Source: Hyphomicrobium sp. | GTDB lineage: Bacteria; Pseudomonadota; Alphaproteobacteria; Rhizobiales; Hyphomicrobiaceae | Reading direction: 5' to 3' | Assembly (NCBI GenBank): GCA_022843145.1 | Contig: JALHOF010000003.1 | Coordinates: forward strand, 124,001 to 188,000 | DNA: 64,000 nucleotides | Shown: one piece after another, positions 53,104-62,304 of the stretch | Numbering within the stretch: position 1 is the stretch's first letter | Layout: every line of letters starts with the position of its first letter | Position numbers and translations under genes: made by a program | The notes under the pieces: generated by a model | What the model was told of the DNA's origin: nothing | Seen by the model: only the letters and a program-made list of their open reading frames with translations | Database searches by the model: none

Positions 53104-53511
53104 ATGGCCTGGCTCCTTCTGGCAATGACGATAGTGTTCGAGGTGATGGGCACGACGATGATGAAACTGTCGAATGGCTTTACCCATCTGTGGCCGTCGA
53201 TCGGCGTATTCGCCTGCTACGCGGTCTCGCTCGTGGGCATCACGATCGTCATCCGCCACATGGATCTCTCGGTCGCTTATGCCGTCTGGTCGGGTGCGGG
53301 CACGGCGCTGACGGTGATGGTCGGCGTTTATATCTTCCGTGAACCAATGACCGCAATGAAGCTCGCGAGCCTGGGTTTGATCATCGCGGGCATCGTCGGT
53401 TTGAAACTTGCGTCGGCACCCGGTTCCGTCGGAAACGAGATCACCGGGCAGCCGGGTTCCGCAACGACAATTGGCGACCGGAGCGAAGTCGCAGCCTACA
53501 CGCGGATGTGA
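53104..53511 (+). CDS. SMR multidrug exporter (Qac/EmrE subtype)
   Basis: A 135-residue protein with four TM helices. TM1 carries the essential carboxylate: VFEVMGTTMMKLSNGFT with Glu13; YAVWSGAGTALT is the dimer-interface motif in TM3. The GTTMMKLS pattern fits the Qac drug/quaternary-cation branch rather than the guanidine Gdx branch. Exports lipophilic cations by proton exchange. The C-terminus has an extra 30-residue polar tail not usual for the family. Confidence 0.9.
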   Translation: MAWLLLAMTIVFEVMGTTMMKLSNGFTHLWPSIGVFACYAVSLVGITIVIRHMDLSVAYAVWSGAGTALTVMVGVYIFREPMTAMKLASLGLIIAGIVGLKLASAPGSVGNEITGQPGSATTIGDRSEVAAYTRM

Positions 53512-53652
53512 GAGGCACCGACATAAGTTGTCTGGAGCCACATCCTGCTGCTTCGCTGGTTGCTGCCGTGCGCACGACACGCGGTCGAAACTGGCCGGTC
53601 AGCTGCGTTTGATGATCGAAATTTGGCCGCAACCTCTGCTAAACTATTGCTC

Positions 53653-54783
53653 ATGATCGATGCGGAACTGTTCCGGGGCCACCGGCTGCAGGCGTGGGCT
53701 GCAGTTGCCTCGATGATCGCCCTTATCGCCAACGCTGGCGATTTGTCTGCCAACGAGGTCGCGAAGCCCGCGACGGCCACGGCCGTCGTGCCCGCCGCTG
53801 CACCGGCTTCGACGACTTCGACCGAAACCGAAAAACCGGCGGCAGCTGCCGTCGCAGAGCCCGCACCGCCGCCGACGCCAGCCAAAGAGCTGTTCGGCGC
53901 GATGACGTCACCCGCGCAACTCGAGGCAAGGGCGCTCGGGTTCTACTCCAAGGGCTGTCTCGCTGGAGCGCGGGCGCTGCCTGTCGATGGTCCGGCATGG
54001 CAGGCGATGCGGTTGTCGCGCAATCGCAATTGGGGCCACCCAGGTCTGGTCGCGCTTGTCGAGAAATTCGCAGTTGAGGCGCGCGATTTCGATGGCTGGC
54101 CGGGCATGCTCGTCGGAGATCTGTCGCAACCGCGCGGTGGTCCGATGTTGACCGGGCACAACAGCCATCAAATCGGCCTCGACGCGGATATCTGGTTCAC
54201 GCCCATGCCGGATCGTCGGCTTTCGAACAAGGAACGGGAGGACCTGTCGGCCGTCTCGATGCTTGGTCCCGACAAGTTGTCGGTCGACGACAAACGGTGG
54301 TCGCCTGCGCACGTCCAGATCATCAAGCGCGCCGCGACTTATCAAGAGGTGGAGCGCGTTCTCGTCCATCCCGCGATCAAGAAGGCGCTCTGTGAGGCTT
54401 CGGCGTCTACAACCGATCGTGCGTGGCTCGGCAAGGTGCGGCCCATCTTTGGCCACCACTATCATTTTCACATCCGCATGAGTTGCCCACCCGGATCAGC
54501 GGGATGCGTGGCGCAGGCGCCGCCGCCGACAGATGACGGTTGCGGCAAGGAACTGACGGACTGGTTCGCGCTTCTGACGCGCCCTCCGGCACCGCCACCG
54601 GCGAAACCTGTTCCGCCGAAGCCGCCGTTGACACTCGATCAGTTGCCCGCCGAATGCCGTACGGTGCTCGAGGTCGGCATAGCGAAGCCGGTCGAGCCCG
54701 CGCCGCAGCGGTCACTTGCGCCCGCGTCCGCCAAGTCGAAGTCCGTGGCCAAGTCAGCCGAAAAGACGCTGAATCAGAAGTAG
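53653..54783 (+). CDS. mepA: Penicillin-insensitive murein endopeptidase (MepA)
   Basis: A 376-residue LAS-family endopeptidase that cuts D-Ala-mDAP crosslinks. Signal region about 11-34, an Ala/Pro/Thr-rich linker (about 37-78), then LSRNRNWGHPGLV, the zinc motif GHNSHQIGLDADIWF (His172, Asp177), and GHHYHFHIRMSCPPGSAGC with the third ligand. C-terminal Pro/Lys extension (about 310-376) is longer than in enterics. ATG 53653 gives a proper signal peptide; the frame opens 31 codons earlier without support. Confidence 0.93.
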   Translation: MIDAELFRGHRLQAWAAVASMIALIANAGDLSANEVAKPATATAVVPAAAPASTTSTETEKPAAAAVAEPAPPPTPAKELFGAMTSPAQLEARALGFYSKGCLAGARALPVDGPAWQAMRLSRNRNWGHPGLVALVEKFAVEARDFDGWPGMLVGDLSQPRGGPMLTGHNSHQIGLDADIWFTPMPDRRLSNKEREDLSAVSMLGPDKLSVDDKRWSPAHVQIIKRAATYQEVERVLVHPAIKKALCEASASTTDRAWLGKVRPIFGHHYHFHIRMSCPPGSAGCVAQAPPPTDDGCGKELTDWFALLTRPPAPPPAKPVPPKPPLTLDQLPAECRTVLEVGIAKPVEPAPQRSLAPASAKSKSVAKSAEKTLNQK

Positions 54784-54801
54784 CCGGGCCACATCGCGTC
54801 G

Positions 54802-55464
54802 TTAGCTGGCGATGCCGATGCCAGTACCAACCGGGCACGACACGCCGGTTCCGCCGAGGCCGCAATAGCCGTGCGGAACTTTCGACAGGTACTGCTGGTG
54901 ATAGTCCTCTGCGAAGTAGAACTCCGGCGCATCGACGATTTCAGTTGTGATCGTGCCATAGCCTCGCGCCGTCAGCAGCGGTTGGTAGGTCGCACGTGAC
55001 GAGTCGGCGGCTGCTTTCTGAGCTGCCGTCGTCGTGTAGATTCCCGAACGATACTGAGTGCCGACGTCATTGCCCTGCCGCATACCCTGTGTCGGATCGT
55101 GGCTCTCCCAGAATGCCTTGAGCAGCATCTCGTAAGAGATCTTCGACGGATCGTAGACGACCTTCACCACTTCGTTGTGACCGGTTTTGCCGCTGCACAC
55201 TTCCTCATACGTGGGGTGGGGCGTCAGACCGCCGGCATATCCGACCGCCGTGATCCAAATGCCGTTGCCGATCTGCCAGAACTTACGTTCCGCGCCCCAG
55301 AAGCAGCCGATCCCGAAGTATGCGACCTCCATTCCAGCCGGGTAAGGGCCGATCAGAGGGCGGCTAAAGATATGATGCTCGCCGCCGGCGAAGATCGGCT
55401 TTGCGCGGCCGGGAAGTGCGGTGGCGGCTGTGGGCATTTCGGTCTTCTTCTTGGTGAAGAACAT
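54802..55464 (-). CDS. msrA: Peptide methionine (S)-S-oxide reductase
   Basis: A 220-residue MsrA. An N-terminal extension of about 45 residues precedes the catalytic [10 protein letters not shown] (Cys54); [20 protein letters not shown] and [23 protein letters not shown] follow, with recycling cysteines in [14 protein letters not shown]. It reduces methionine S-sulfoxide in damaged proteins. Divergent from the membrane protein at 55633 and convergent with mepA (19-base gap). ATG 55464 chosen; upstream 40 codons are not family-like. Confidence 0.96.
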   Translation of the reverse strand: MFFTKKKTEMPTAATALPGRAKPIFAGGEHHIFSRPLIGPYPAGMEVAYFGIGCFWGAERKFWQIGNGIWITAVGYAGGLTPHPTYEEVCSGKTGHNEVVKVVYDPSKISYEMLLKAFWESHDPTQGMRQGNDVGTQYRSGIYTTTAAQKAAADSSRATYQPLLTARGYGTITTEIVDAPEFYFAEDYHQQYLSKVPHGYCGLGGTGVSCPVGTGIGIAS

Positions 55465-55632
55465 GACCGTCTCCTCGCTATGGATTTCGATTGGCCCTGA
55501 TATAGTGCGACGAACATCGTCCTGCGACAATGTCGCGATCAAACTCTCGGCATCGAGCCGACGGGCGCAGGCGGCGGTGAGCACCTGTCGGTTGCGATCG
55601 GCCTGGCGTACGGGCGCATTTCGGAGAAGCGC

Positions 55633-56496
55633 ATGGTCACGCGGAACGTCGGCTCACCCATCTCACCGGTACCATTTGCTGGTCAGGGCCCGTTGCCTGG
55701 ACCGGGCGCTGCATTGCCCGGCTCATCGCACACGGAGAATACACGCAGGCACTACGGGGTCGGAACGGCGCGGACCACGATGTTCTCGTTCATCTTCTTG
55801 ATCCTGCTACCCTTCTTCGTCAGCCTTCCGGCCATGATCGTGATGCGTGTCATGTCGGGTCGGTGGGATTCGACGCTCGGCTTGGCGATCGTCGCCGTTG
55901 GTTTCGGTGCGATCATGTTACTGGTCGTGGCGGAACTTTTGTTCTCGATCCGCGCGCGGATCGACCTCGGTGAAACGGCGGTCAAGATGACGTTGCCGTC
56001 TGGCCGTGGACTTTTGCCGATGCTGCGCTATCAGCGCCATGAGATCCCGTATACCGACATCAAGGCGATCGAGAGCCGTCGCGAAGTCTATGGCGGGACG
56101 TTGGCGCCGGTCCTCATGCGCGGCGCCCGTATCCTCACCAAGGACAACCGATCGATCCAACTTGGCTATCTCAACGAGGCCAACGTCGATCCCGCTTTTC
56201 CCTACTCCGAGATTGCCGACGAGATTGCCGCCCGCGCCGGTCTGCAGGTCATCGACCGCGGCGCCGTTCGGCGCAACGTCGCCAACAAGATGATGGGCAT
56301 CCGCACAATGGATGATGGTGGCGGATCGATCGAAGAGGCGACGATCGCCGATCTCAACAGGCGGCATGCGCACGTCATCGTCGTTCTCGTGGCGGGGCTC
56401 GTGCTGCTGGTCGGCATCGGCATTGTCGGCGACCTGATGACCGAGCCGGATCCCGTCGCAGCACAGCAAAAATCCGCGCCTGCTCAGAAGAAGTGA
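55633..56496 (+). CDS. Membrane protein of unknown function
   Basis: A 287-residue protein: a Pro/Gly-rich N-terminal tail (1-45), two adjacent TM helices (about 50-70 and 80-103), a cytoplasmic-looking domain (about 105-250, [42 protein letters not shown]) reminiscent of bacterial PH-like domains, and a last TM (about 248-266). No named family is clear. ATG 55633 is the only start near a plausible ribosome site (CGGAGAAGC about 8 bases upstream). Possibly a membrane stress or lipid-binding protein; that is a guess. Confidence 0.72.
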   Translation: MVTRNVGSPISPVPFAGQGPLPGPGAALPGSSHTENTRRHYGVGTARTTMFSFIFLILLPFFVSLPAMIVMRVMSGRWDSTLGLAIVAVGFGAIMLLVVAELLFSIRARIDLGETAVKMTLPSGRGLLPMLRYQRHEIPYTDIKAIESRREVYGGTLAPVLMRGARILTKDNRSIQLGYLNEANVDPAFPYSEIADEIAARAGLQVIDRGAVRRNVANKMMGIRTMDDGGGSIEEATIADLNRRHAHVIVVLVAGLVLLVGIGIVGDLMTEPDPVAAQQKSAPAQKK

Positions 56497-56572
56497 GCGG
56501 TAGGCGCGGCGTCGAACGGTGGTCCGTCAAACAACGGTTGGAGATCAGTGGGTCGAAGCGCCCTCTGACGGG

Positions 56573-57049
56573 CTACTTCGATGAGCCACTCGCGATCTCG
56601 GAGAGGCCGAGCAGCGCCGCCGCCATCGCCTTGAATCCCTCGTCCCGATCCTTGATGCTGTAGCGCGTCTTGAGTTTCTCAGGCGCCGTATAGCCGATAT
56701 ACACCTTGCCGTCCGCGGCCTGCCACGCAAGCATCTTCATCGGCAGATCGATCGCGATTTCCGGGTTGGCCTCCATGAGAGGCGTTCCGGCTTTGGGATT
56801 GCCGAACATCAGCACTTCTGTCGGGCGCATCTCCAGACCGGCGGTTTTAGCGCCTGCAGCATGGTCGACGCGCGCGATCACCTTCATGCCTTTGCCCTCA
56901 ACGGCCTTGGCGAGCGCATCGATCGACTCCTTCACGCCCAGCTTGCTCTCACGCACGACGAGGTCGCTCATCGCCGATGCGGGACCGGCAATCGGGAACA
57001 GCACGAATAGAGCGGTGATCAAGGGGGCAGCAAAGCGGTAGCGGGACAT
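56573..57049 (-). CDS. Secreted DUF302 protein
   Basis: A 158-residue protein with a signal peptide (about 8-26, AAPLITALFVLFPIAGPASA) and a DUF302 domain: VVRESKLGVKESIDALAKAVEGKGMKVIARVDHAAGA in pieces, PTEVLMFGNPKAGTPLMEANPEIAIDLPMKML, then VYIGYTAPEKL. DUF302 proteins are often periplasmic and of unknown role. ATG 57049 has GAGG seven bases upstream; ATG 57061 is an alternative. Confidence 0.87.
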   Translation of the reverse strand: MSRYRFAAPLITALFVLFPIAGPASAMSDLVVRESKLGVKESIDALAKAVEGKGMKVIARVDHAAGAKTAGLEMRPTEVLMFGNPKAGTPLMEANPEIAIDLPMKMLAWQAADGKVYIGYTAPEKLKTRYSIKDRDEGFKAMAAALLGLSEIASGSSK

Positions 57050-57159
57050 TCTGAACCTCATCCTGAGATAGGCCGATTTTATTAGCATACGTCGCATTCG
57101 AATGGCATGTCAGCATGATGAACCACGGAAACGTGATCGAACTCGGGCGTGGCTGTCGC

Positions 57160-57513
57160 TTATTCCGCAGGCCTCTTGATCGCCTCGGGCGCTTCACTTT
57201 TGCTCTTCTGTCGCCATAGGAAATAGACGTTGCGGGCGTAGATGAAGACGCCGAACTGGCCGAGGATGATGACGGGATCGGGTTTGTAGATGCCATAGGC
57301 GAGCACCATAAGTCCACCAACGAGGCTCGCGTACCAAAACAGCTCCGGCACCACGAGCCGCTTCTCCCGCTCGCTCGCCAGCCACTGAATGAACCAGCGC
57401 AGCACGAACATCGACTGGCCTGCCATTCCAATCGACAGCCAAACGACATCGCGGCTGGACATCCCGTTCCACCATTCGGCGAGCTTGGCGCCATAGTTGG
57501 TCAGAAAGTCCAT
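57160..57513 (-). CDS. LAB_N (lipid A biosynthesis N-terminal) membrane protein
   Basis: A 117-residue protein with three or four TM helices (about 23-43, 58-75, 82-98). The pattern GMAGQSMFVLRWFIQWLASERE and FWYASLVGGLMVLAYGIYKPDPVIILGQ defines LAB_N, a small flippase-like or carrier domain often adjacent to sugar-lipid glycosyltransferases. It is 115 bases downstream of a dolichol-phosphate-sugar-synthase-like GT2 on the same strand, so probably transcribed with it. Confidence 0.92.
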   Translation of the reverse strand: MDFLTNYGAKLAEWWNGMSSRDVVWLSIGMAGQSMFVLRWFIQWLASEREKRLVVPELFWYASLVGGLMVLAYGIYKPDPVIILGQFGVFIYARNVYFLWRQKSKSEAPEAIKRPAE

Positions 57514-57628
57514 CGACGACCTTTCGGTGGAGTAGATTGCAGCCCTGCGATGGGCCTATGCTCGATCCGCTGTCGCCCGATCAAGAGCTATGTTGTGGCG
57601 CCCGAACGTGACAACTCAATCTCGAATT

Positions 57629-58471
57629 TCACCGGACTTCGCCTGAGTTCGACTTCGGACCCGCGCCGCGCGGACCGTTCGCGGGAGGAGAAGGCGGGTC
57701 TCGCGGCCGGAAGCGGCTGGCGATGTCAGCGACATGATGTCCTTCCGGCGCCGCTTCGACGACTGCGGGAACTTTCGTTCGCCGCCTGAGCCAGCTCACA
57801 CCGACAAGGTCGTAGATTCCGACGAGTGCGCGGCTCAGATTATTGTACTTCGATTGTCCCGCGATCCGCGCGCGATCGTTGACCGGTACGTAAGCGACCT
57901 CGTGGCCGTAGGTCTGGAACATTGCCGGAAGGTATCGGTGCATGCTGGTGAAGAACGGCAGCCGGAGAAAGACTTCGCGCCAATATACCTTGATCCCGCA
58001 TCCGGTGTCGGGGCAGTCGTCGCGCAGCACGGTGTCGCGTATCCAGTTGGCCGCTTTGGACGCGAACCGCTTCGAGCCGGTATCGCGGCGTTCGGTGCGC
58101 CACCCGTTCACCAGCGCTGGGCCTCGTGTCCCGGGCGCTGCCAGTTTCTCAATCAGCTTCGGAATGTCACGCGGGTCGTTCTGCCCATCGCCATCCATCG
58201 TCGCGATCACCGGGCTCGTGGCGGCCAGGATCCCCGTGCGCAGAGCACAGCTTTGACCGCTGCGCACACTGTGCCGCAGGTAGCGCAAACCCGGATGTGC
58301 GCCAAAAGCGATCAACGCCTTGACCTCCTGGCCCGTAGCGTCTTCGCTCGCGTCGTCGACCACGATGACCTCTGCCAGCATCGATGCCGGGACGTGGGCA
58401 TAGGTTTCGGTCACGAGGCGGCCGATGTTTCCAGCCTCGTTCAGCGCGGGAATGATGACGGATATGCGCAT
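57629..58471 (-). CDS. GT2 glycosyltransferase, polyprenyl-phosphate sugar synthase-like
   Basis: A 280-residue inverting GT2 without membrane helices near the end. ISVIIPALNEAGNIGRLV, VVDDASEDATG, ATMDGDGQNDP (DxD metal site, here DGD) and the FFTSMHRYLPAMFQTYGH segment match dolichol-phosphate mannose/ArnC-type enzymes that load sugars onto undecaprenyl phosphate. A proline-rich tail ends the protein. With the LAB_N protein downstream and a GT39 transferase divergent from it, it likely forms a lipid-linked sugar route for lipid A or envelope glycan. Confidence 0.9.
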   Translation of the reverse strand: MRISVIIPALNEAGNIGRLVTETYAHVPASMLAEVIVVDDASEDATGQEVKALIAFGAHPGLRYLRHSVRSGQSCALRTGILAATSPVIATMDGDGQNDPRDIPKLIEKLAAPGTRGPALVNGWRTERRDTGSKRFASKAANWIRDTVLRDDCPDTGCGIKVYWREVFLRLPFFTSMHRYLPAMFQTYGHEVAYVPVNDRARIAGQSKYNNLSRALVGIYDLVGVSWLRRRTKVPAVVEAAPEGHHVADIASRFRPRDPPSPPANGPRGAGPKSNSGEVR

Positions 58472-58798
58472 CTGTTCGCTTTCGGCTCAGTCGTTAAGCC
58501 CGGCAGTCAACATGCTGCCAGCTGGACTGTGGTCTCTGGCCCCCCCGCAGCTTTTGGGGGGCAAACGATTGCACGCGGCCGGGTTCAAGTGTCCAGATGT
58601 ACGAGTGCCGCCCCGATCACTGATACTTCCGAGACGTGCCCTTCGGTCGAGCTGATCCGCGGTTGAAGCGGCCCTCGCCCCGCTGGTTCGGCTATTCTTA
58701 GAGTACCAGTCTTCCCGAGGCCCGCTCAACCTTGTAAATGACGCGCGAACTTGTGGATTGCGCGGGAGGCCTCCCCGGTCCACCACGGAGAGCTGCGG
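58472..58798. other. Divergent intergenic region GT2 / GT39
   Basis: A 327-base gap with a C-run/G-run hairpin at 58539-58562. No coding content recognised. Confidence 0.5.
58539..58562. repeat. Strong C/G hairpin in the GT2-GT39 intergenic region
   Basis: A gcccccc / ggggggc stem (6-7 bp, loop gcagctttt) between divergent genes. Terminator-like but with no upstream gene pointing at it; may isolate the two promoters. Confidence 0.4.
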
Positions 58799-60286
58799 AT
58801 GCGAGAAAACACGGACTGGCAGGGCGCGGATCCGCGTTGGGCCGCGGTATTCCTGTCAGGCATGGCAGTCCTGCTTCTCGTGCGCGTCGTCGCGCTTCAC
58901 GCGAATGCCACCGACTTGTTCTTCGACGAAGCGCAATACTGGTCGTGGAGCCTCGATCCGGCGCTTGGATATTATTCGAAGCCGCCTCTCGTGGCTTGGC
59001 TGATCCGGGTCGCGACAGATTCGTGTGGGATCAGCGAGTTCTGCGTGCGGCTCCCCTCGCCACTCGTCCATACGGCGACCGCGGGCGTCATCTTCATGCT
59101 TGGCCGCTGGCTCTACGACGTGCGTATCGGCGCTTTGGCCGGCTTGGCGTTTGCGACCCTGCCCGGCGTCTCGCTGTCGTCCGGCATCATCTCGACCGAT
59201 GTGCCGCTTCTGTTCGCATGGGCCGTGGCGCTCCTGGCGCTCGTCGCCATGCTCGACACGCGCGCTTGGTGGCCGGCCGTCCTGCTCGGCTTGGCACTCG
59301 GCCTCGGTCTCAACGCAAAGTACGCGATGGCGTGGTTCCTGCTGTGTCTCGCAGTCTATCTTGTGGCCACGCCAGAACGCCGTTGGCTGCTGCGCGATGC
59401 GCGGCTCTGGGTGGCGCTGGCGATCGGCGTGGCGTTGGTTTCCCCGAACCTCGTTTGGAACGCCGGTCACAAATTCGCGACGTTCTCGCACACGGCTGAC
59501 AACGCGAAGTGGCACGGCACGCTGCTCAATCCGCTCAAGGCGCTCGAGTTCTTTGCGGCGCAGTTCGGCGTATTTGGCCCCGTTCTATTCGGCGGGCTGC
59601 TCGTCGTGACGCGGCGGGCTTATCACCAAGGCCTGCCGTCCGCCGATCGATTGCTGCTGGCATTCTCGCTGCCGGTGCTTTTGGTCATTTTCGCTCAGGC
59701 GTTCGTGTCCCGCGCCCACGCCAACTGGGCTGCGGTATCGTACATCGCGGCGACGGTCCTCGTTGTCGCGAGCCTCGTCCGCGATCTGTCGTGGGGCTGG
59801 CTCAAGGGCTCGTTCGCCGTACACGTTGCGCTCGTTCTGCTGCTGGGTATCGCGACCGGCGTCGCTGGGCGCTATGCACCGCCGTTTGGGTCCGACCCGT
59901 TCTCCCGCACGCTTGGATGGCGCGCCATCGCCGAGGAAACCCGCGCCGAAGTCGCCAAGGCCCGCGCTGGAGGAAAGCCATACGCCGCGGTCCTGACCGA
60001 CGACAGGTCTGTAACCGCCGAATTGCTCTACTACATGCGGGACCAGCCGACGCGCGTTGTGACGTGGTTCCCGGGCGGCCGGCCCAACGATCATTTCGAA
60101 CTGACGCGGCCCTACAACGCGGCGGTCGGCGGTCCGGTCCTCTTCGTAACGCTGGCGCGCGACAAGTCTGTCGTGACGCGCCGGTTCGCCACCGTGGCGG
60201 ATCTTGGCGCGCGGGACATTCCGGCCGGCAAATCCACGAGGCGGCGCGTCGCTTTTTACTCGCTGACGGGGTATCTTCGGGAATGA
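58799..60286 (+). CDS. GT39 membrane glycosyltransferase (ArnT-like)
   Basis: A 495-residue integral membrane GT-C enzyme with about ten helices. The periplasmic loop DLFFDEAQYWSWSLDP carries the catalytic acidic residue, and YYSKPPLVAWLI with FCVRLPSPLV is typical of PMT/ArnT enzymes that move a sugar from polyprenyl phosphate to lipid A or protein. GGAG at 58787-58790 fixes ATG 58799; a TTG at 58751 is in frame but lacks a ribosome site. Its last codons overlap the pabB-pabC start as ATGA. Confidence 0.9.
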   Translation: MRENTDWQGADPRWAAVFLSGMAVLLLVRVVALHANATDLFFDEAQYWSWSLDPALGYYSKPPLVAWLIRVATDSCGISEFCVRLPSPLVHTATAGVIFMLGRWLYDVRIGALAGLAFATLPGVSLSSGIISTDVPLLFAWAVALLALVAMLDTRAWWPAVLLGLALGLGLNAKYAMAWFLLCLAVYLVATPERRWLLRDARLWVALAIGVALVSPNLVWNAGHKFATFSHTADNAKWHGTLLNPLKALEFFAAQFGVFGPVLFGGLLVVTRRAYHQGLPSADRLLLAFSLPVLLVIFAQAFVSRAHANWAAVSYIAATVLVVASLVRDLSWGWLKGSFAVHVALVLLLGIATGVAGRYAPPFGSDPFSRTLGWRAIAEETRAEVAKARAGGKPYAAVLTDDRSVTAELLYYMRDQPTRVVTWFPGGRPNDHFELTRPYNAAVGGPVLFVTLARDKSVVTRRFATVADLGARDIPAGKSTRRRVAFYSLTGYLRE

Positions 60287-62154
60287 CGCCATCTGATCTC
60301 ATCGTGAGCGAGCCCAAGCCGATCTCGACCACCTCCGCGCCGTCCGGCAACCTGGCCGAGGCCTTCGTGCTGCTCGACAACAGCTCGGGCTCAAATGCGC
60401 GTTCTCTGATGTTCTCGTCGCCGGTCGAAACCGTCGTCGCGCGTGAGCCTGGCGATGTCGACGGCGCGCTATCCCGGCTCGAGGCCGGCATCGCCCGCGG
60501 TCTTCATGCCGCCGGTTACTTTTCTTACGAGCTCGGCTACGTGCTCGAGCCACGACTCCTGCCGTTGCTTCCGCGTGAGCGCAGCGTGCCGCTGCTGTGG
60601 TTCGGCCTCTACTCCGGACCATCGGTCATGACCGGCGCCGAGGTCGAAAGCTGGCTCGCGCGGAACACGCTCACGGCGACCTACCAATTCACCGATGTGA
60701 CGCGGGCATGGACGCGGGACGACTACGAGCGGCGCTTCGCGGAGGTGCAGGAGAAGATCCGCTCGGGCGACATCTACCAGCTCAATCTCACCTTCAAGTC
60801 CCGCTTCAAGCTGTCGGGCTCGCCGCTCGCCTTCTATCGCGACATGCGCCAGCGCCAGCGCGTCGCCTACGCAGGTATCGTCGATACCGGCGAGGTGACG
60901 ATCCTGTCGGCGTCGCCCGAGCTCTTCATCGAACAGCACGGTCGCGTGATCGAAACCCGTCCGATGAAGGGTACGTCTTCGAGGGCGGGCACGCCGGAGG
61001 CCGACGCCGAAGCCCGTCGCGTCCTCTCGACCGACGTCAAGCAACGCGCCGAGAACCTGATGATCGTCGATCTGATGCGCAACGATCTCGGGCGGATCTC
61101 CGACATCGGCAGCGTCGAGGTGACCGATCTGTTCACCATCGAGACGTTCCGCACCCTCCACCAGATGACTTCTGGCGTCAGGGCTCGTCTCGACGCGAGC
61201 ATCAGCCTGCGCAAGCTCGTCGAGGCGATCTTCCCTCCAGGCTCGGTGATCGGAGCGCCGAAGATCCGGGCCATGGAGCTTATTGCCCAATATGAAACCG
61301 AACCGCGCGGCGTCTACTGCGGCGCGATCGGCCATATCTCTCCCAAGGGTGACGCGCTCTTCAACGTCGCGATCCGGACACCCGTCGTGTTCCGCGATGG
61401 CACCGGCGAAATGGGTATCGGGTCCGGCGTCGTCTACGACAGCGAAGGCTCGAAGGAATACGACGAGTGCCTGCTCAAGATGAAGTTCCTGACCGATCCG
61501 CCGAAGCCGTTCGAGCTGATCGAGACGATGCTGCACGAGTCGAGAAAAGGCATCTGGCTTCGTGACCGTCACATGCAGCGCCTCGCGGCGTCGGCCAGCT
61601 ATTTCCGCTTTGCCTTCGACCGCACGGCGATCCTGTCGGCGTTGAACGATGCGCTGGCCGGGCGCGGTACGGAGCGCCTTCGCGTGCGGCTGCTCCTGGA
61701 CGAGAAGGGCGAGCCAAAGATCACGCTCACGCCGCAGCCGCAGCAGGCGCCCGACACGGTCATGCGCGTCGTCTTGAGCCCGTCGCGGCTGTCGAGCCAC
61801 GACGTGTTCCTGTTCCACAAGACCACGCGGCGCGATCTCTATGACCGCGAGTGGCAGCACTATCACGACACCCGTGCCGCCGACGAGGTGCTCTACTTGA
61901 ACGAGCGCGACGAGCTAGCCGAAGGCAGCCGCACCTCGATCTTCTTGGAGCGTGGCGGGAAGCTCCTGACGCCGCCGTTGTCCGCCGGGTTACTGCCCGG
62001 GACGCTACGGGCCGAGCTGCTGGCAAGCGGGCGTGCGATCGAGGCGCGCCTCACGCTCGACGACCTCGCGGGCGCGGATGCGCTCTGGCTCGGCAATTCC
62101 GTTCGTGGGCTCGTTCGGGCCGAACTGATGGCCGGCGAATTGCTTCCACGTTGA
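60283..62154 (+). CDS. pabB: Fused aminodeoxychorismate synthase I (PabB) and lyase (PabC)
   Basis: A 623-residue bifunctional enzyme for p-aminobenzoate (folate) synthesis. Residues to about 410 form PabB: IRSGDIYQLNLTFKSRF, ETRPMKGTSSRAG, MIVDLMRNDLGR and PPGSVIGAPKIRAMELI are the chorismate-binding motifs. Residues about 420-623 form PabC, a PLP fold-IV lyase with ELIETMLHESRKGIWLRDRHMQRL and LAEGSRTSIFLERGGKL. The fusion is known in proteobacteria. ATG 60283 overlaps the GT39 stop (ATGA); a longer open frame begins at 59509 but overlaps GT39 in another phase and is spurious. Confidence 0.93.
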   Translation: MTPSDLIVSEPKPISTTSAPSGNLAEAFVLLDNSSGSNARSLMFSSPVETVVAREPGDVDGALSRLEAGIARGLHAAGYFSYELGYVLEPRLLPLLPRERSVPLLWFGLYSGPSVMTGAEVESWLARNTLTATYQFTDVTRAWTRDDYERRFAEVQEKIRSGDIYQLNLTFKSRFKLSGSPLAFYRDMRQRQRVAYAGIVDTGEVTILSASPELFIEQHGRVIETRPMKGTSSRAGTPEADAEARRVLSTDVKQRAENLMIVDLMRNDLGRISDIGSVEVTDLFTIETFRTLHQMTSGVRARLDASISLRKLVEAIFPPGSVIGAPKIRAMELIAQYETEPRGVYCGAIGHISPKGDALFNVAIRTPVVFRDGTGEMGIGSGVVYDSEGSKEYDECLLKMKFLTDPPKPFELIETMLHESRKGIWLRDRHMQRLAASASYFRFAFDRTAILSALNDALAGRGTERLRVRLLLDEKGEPKITLTPQPQQAPDTVMRVVLSPSRLSSHDVFLFHKTTRRDLYDREWQHYHDTRAADEVLYLNERDELAEGSRTSIFLERGGKLLTPPLSAGLLPGTLRAELLASGRAIEARLTLDDLAGADALWLGNSVRGLVRAELMAGELLPR

Positions 62155-62304
62155 TCAATATGCCGCGGCGAGGGCAACCTGCCCGCAAACAGGGCGCTTT
62201 CAGCGTTAATCAGCACGCCAATGCGCCGCACCTGTGCGAAGGTTGTTTTGCATTGTCGGGTCGGGTCGGCGACACTCGCTGCCAAATCTGGAGTGATCGA
62301 TCTC

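Noticed and set aside
59509..60282. Upstream extension of the pabB-pabC frame
   Set aside because: Overlaps GT39 in another phase with random-looking residues; ATG 60283 starts the real protein.
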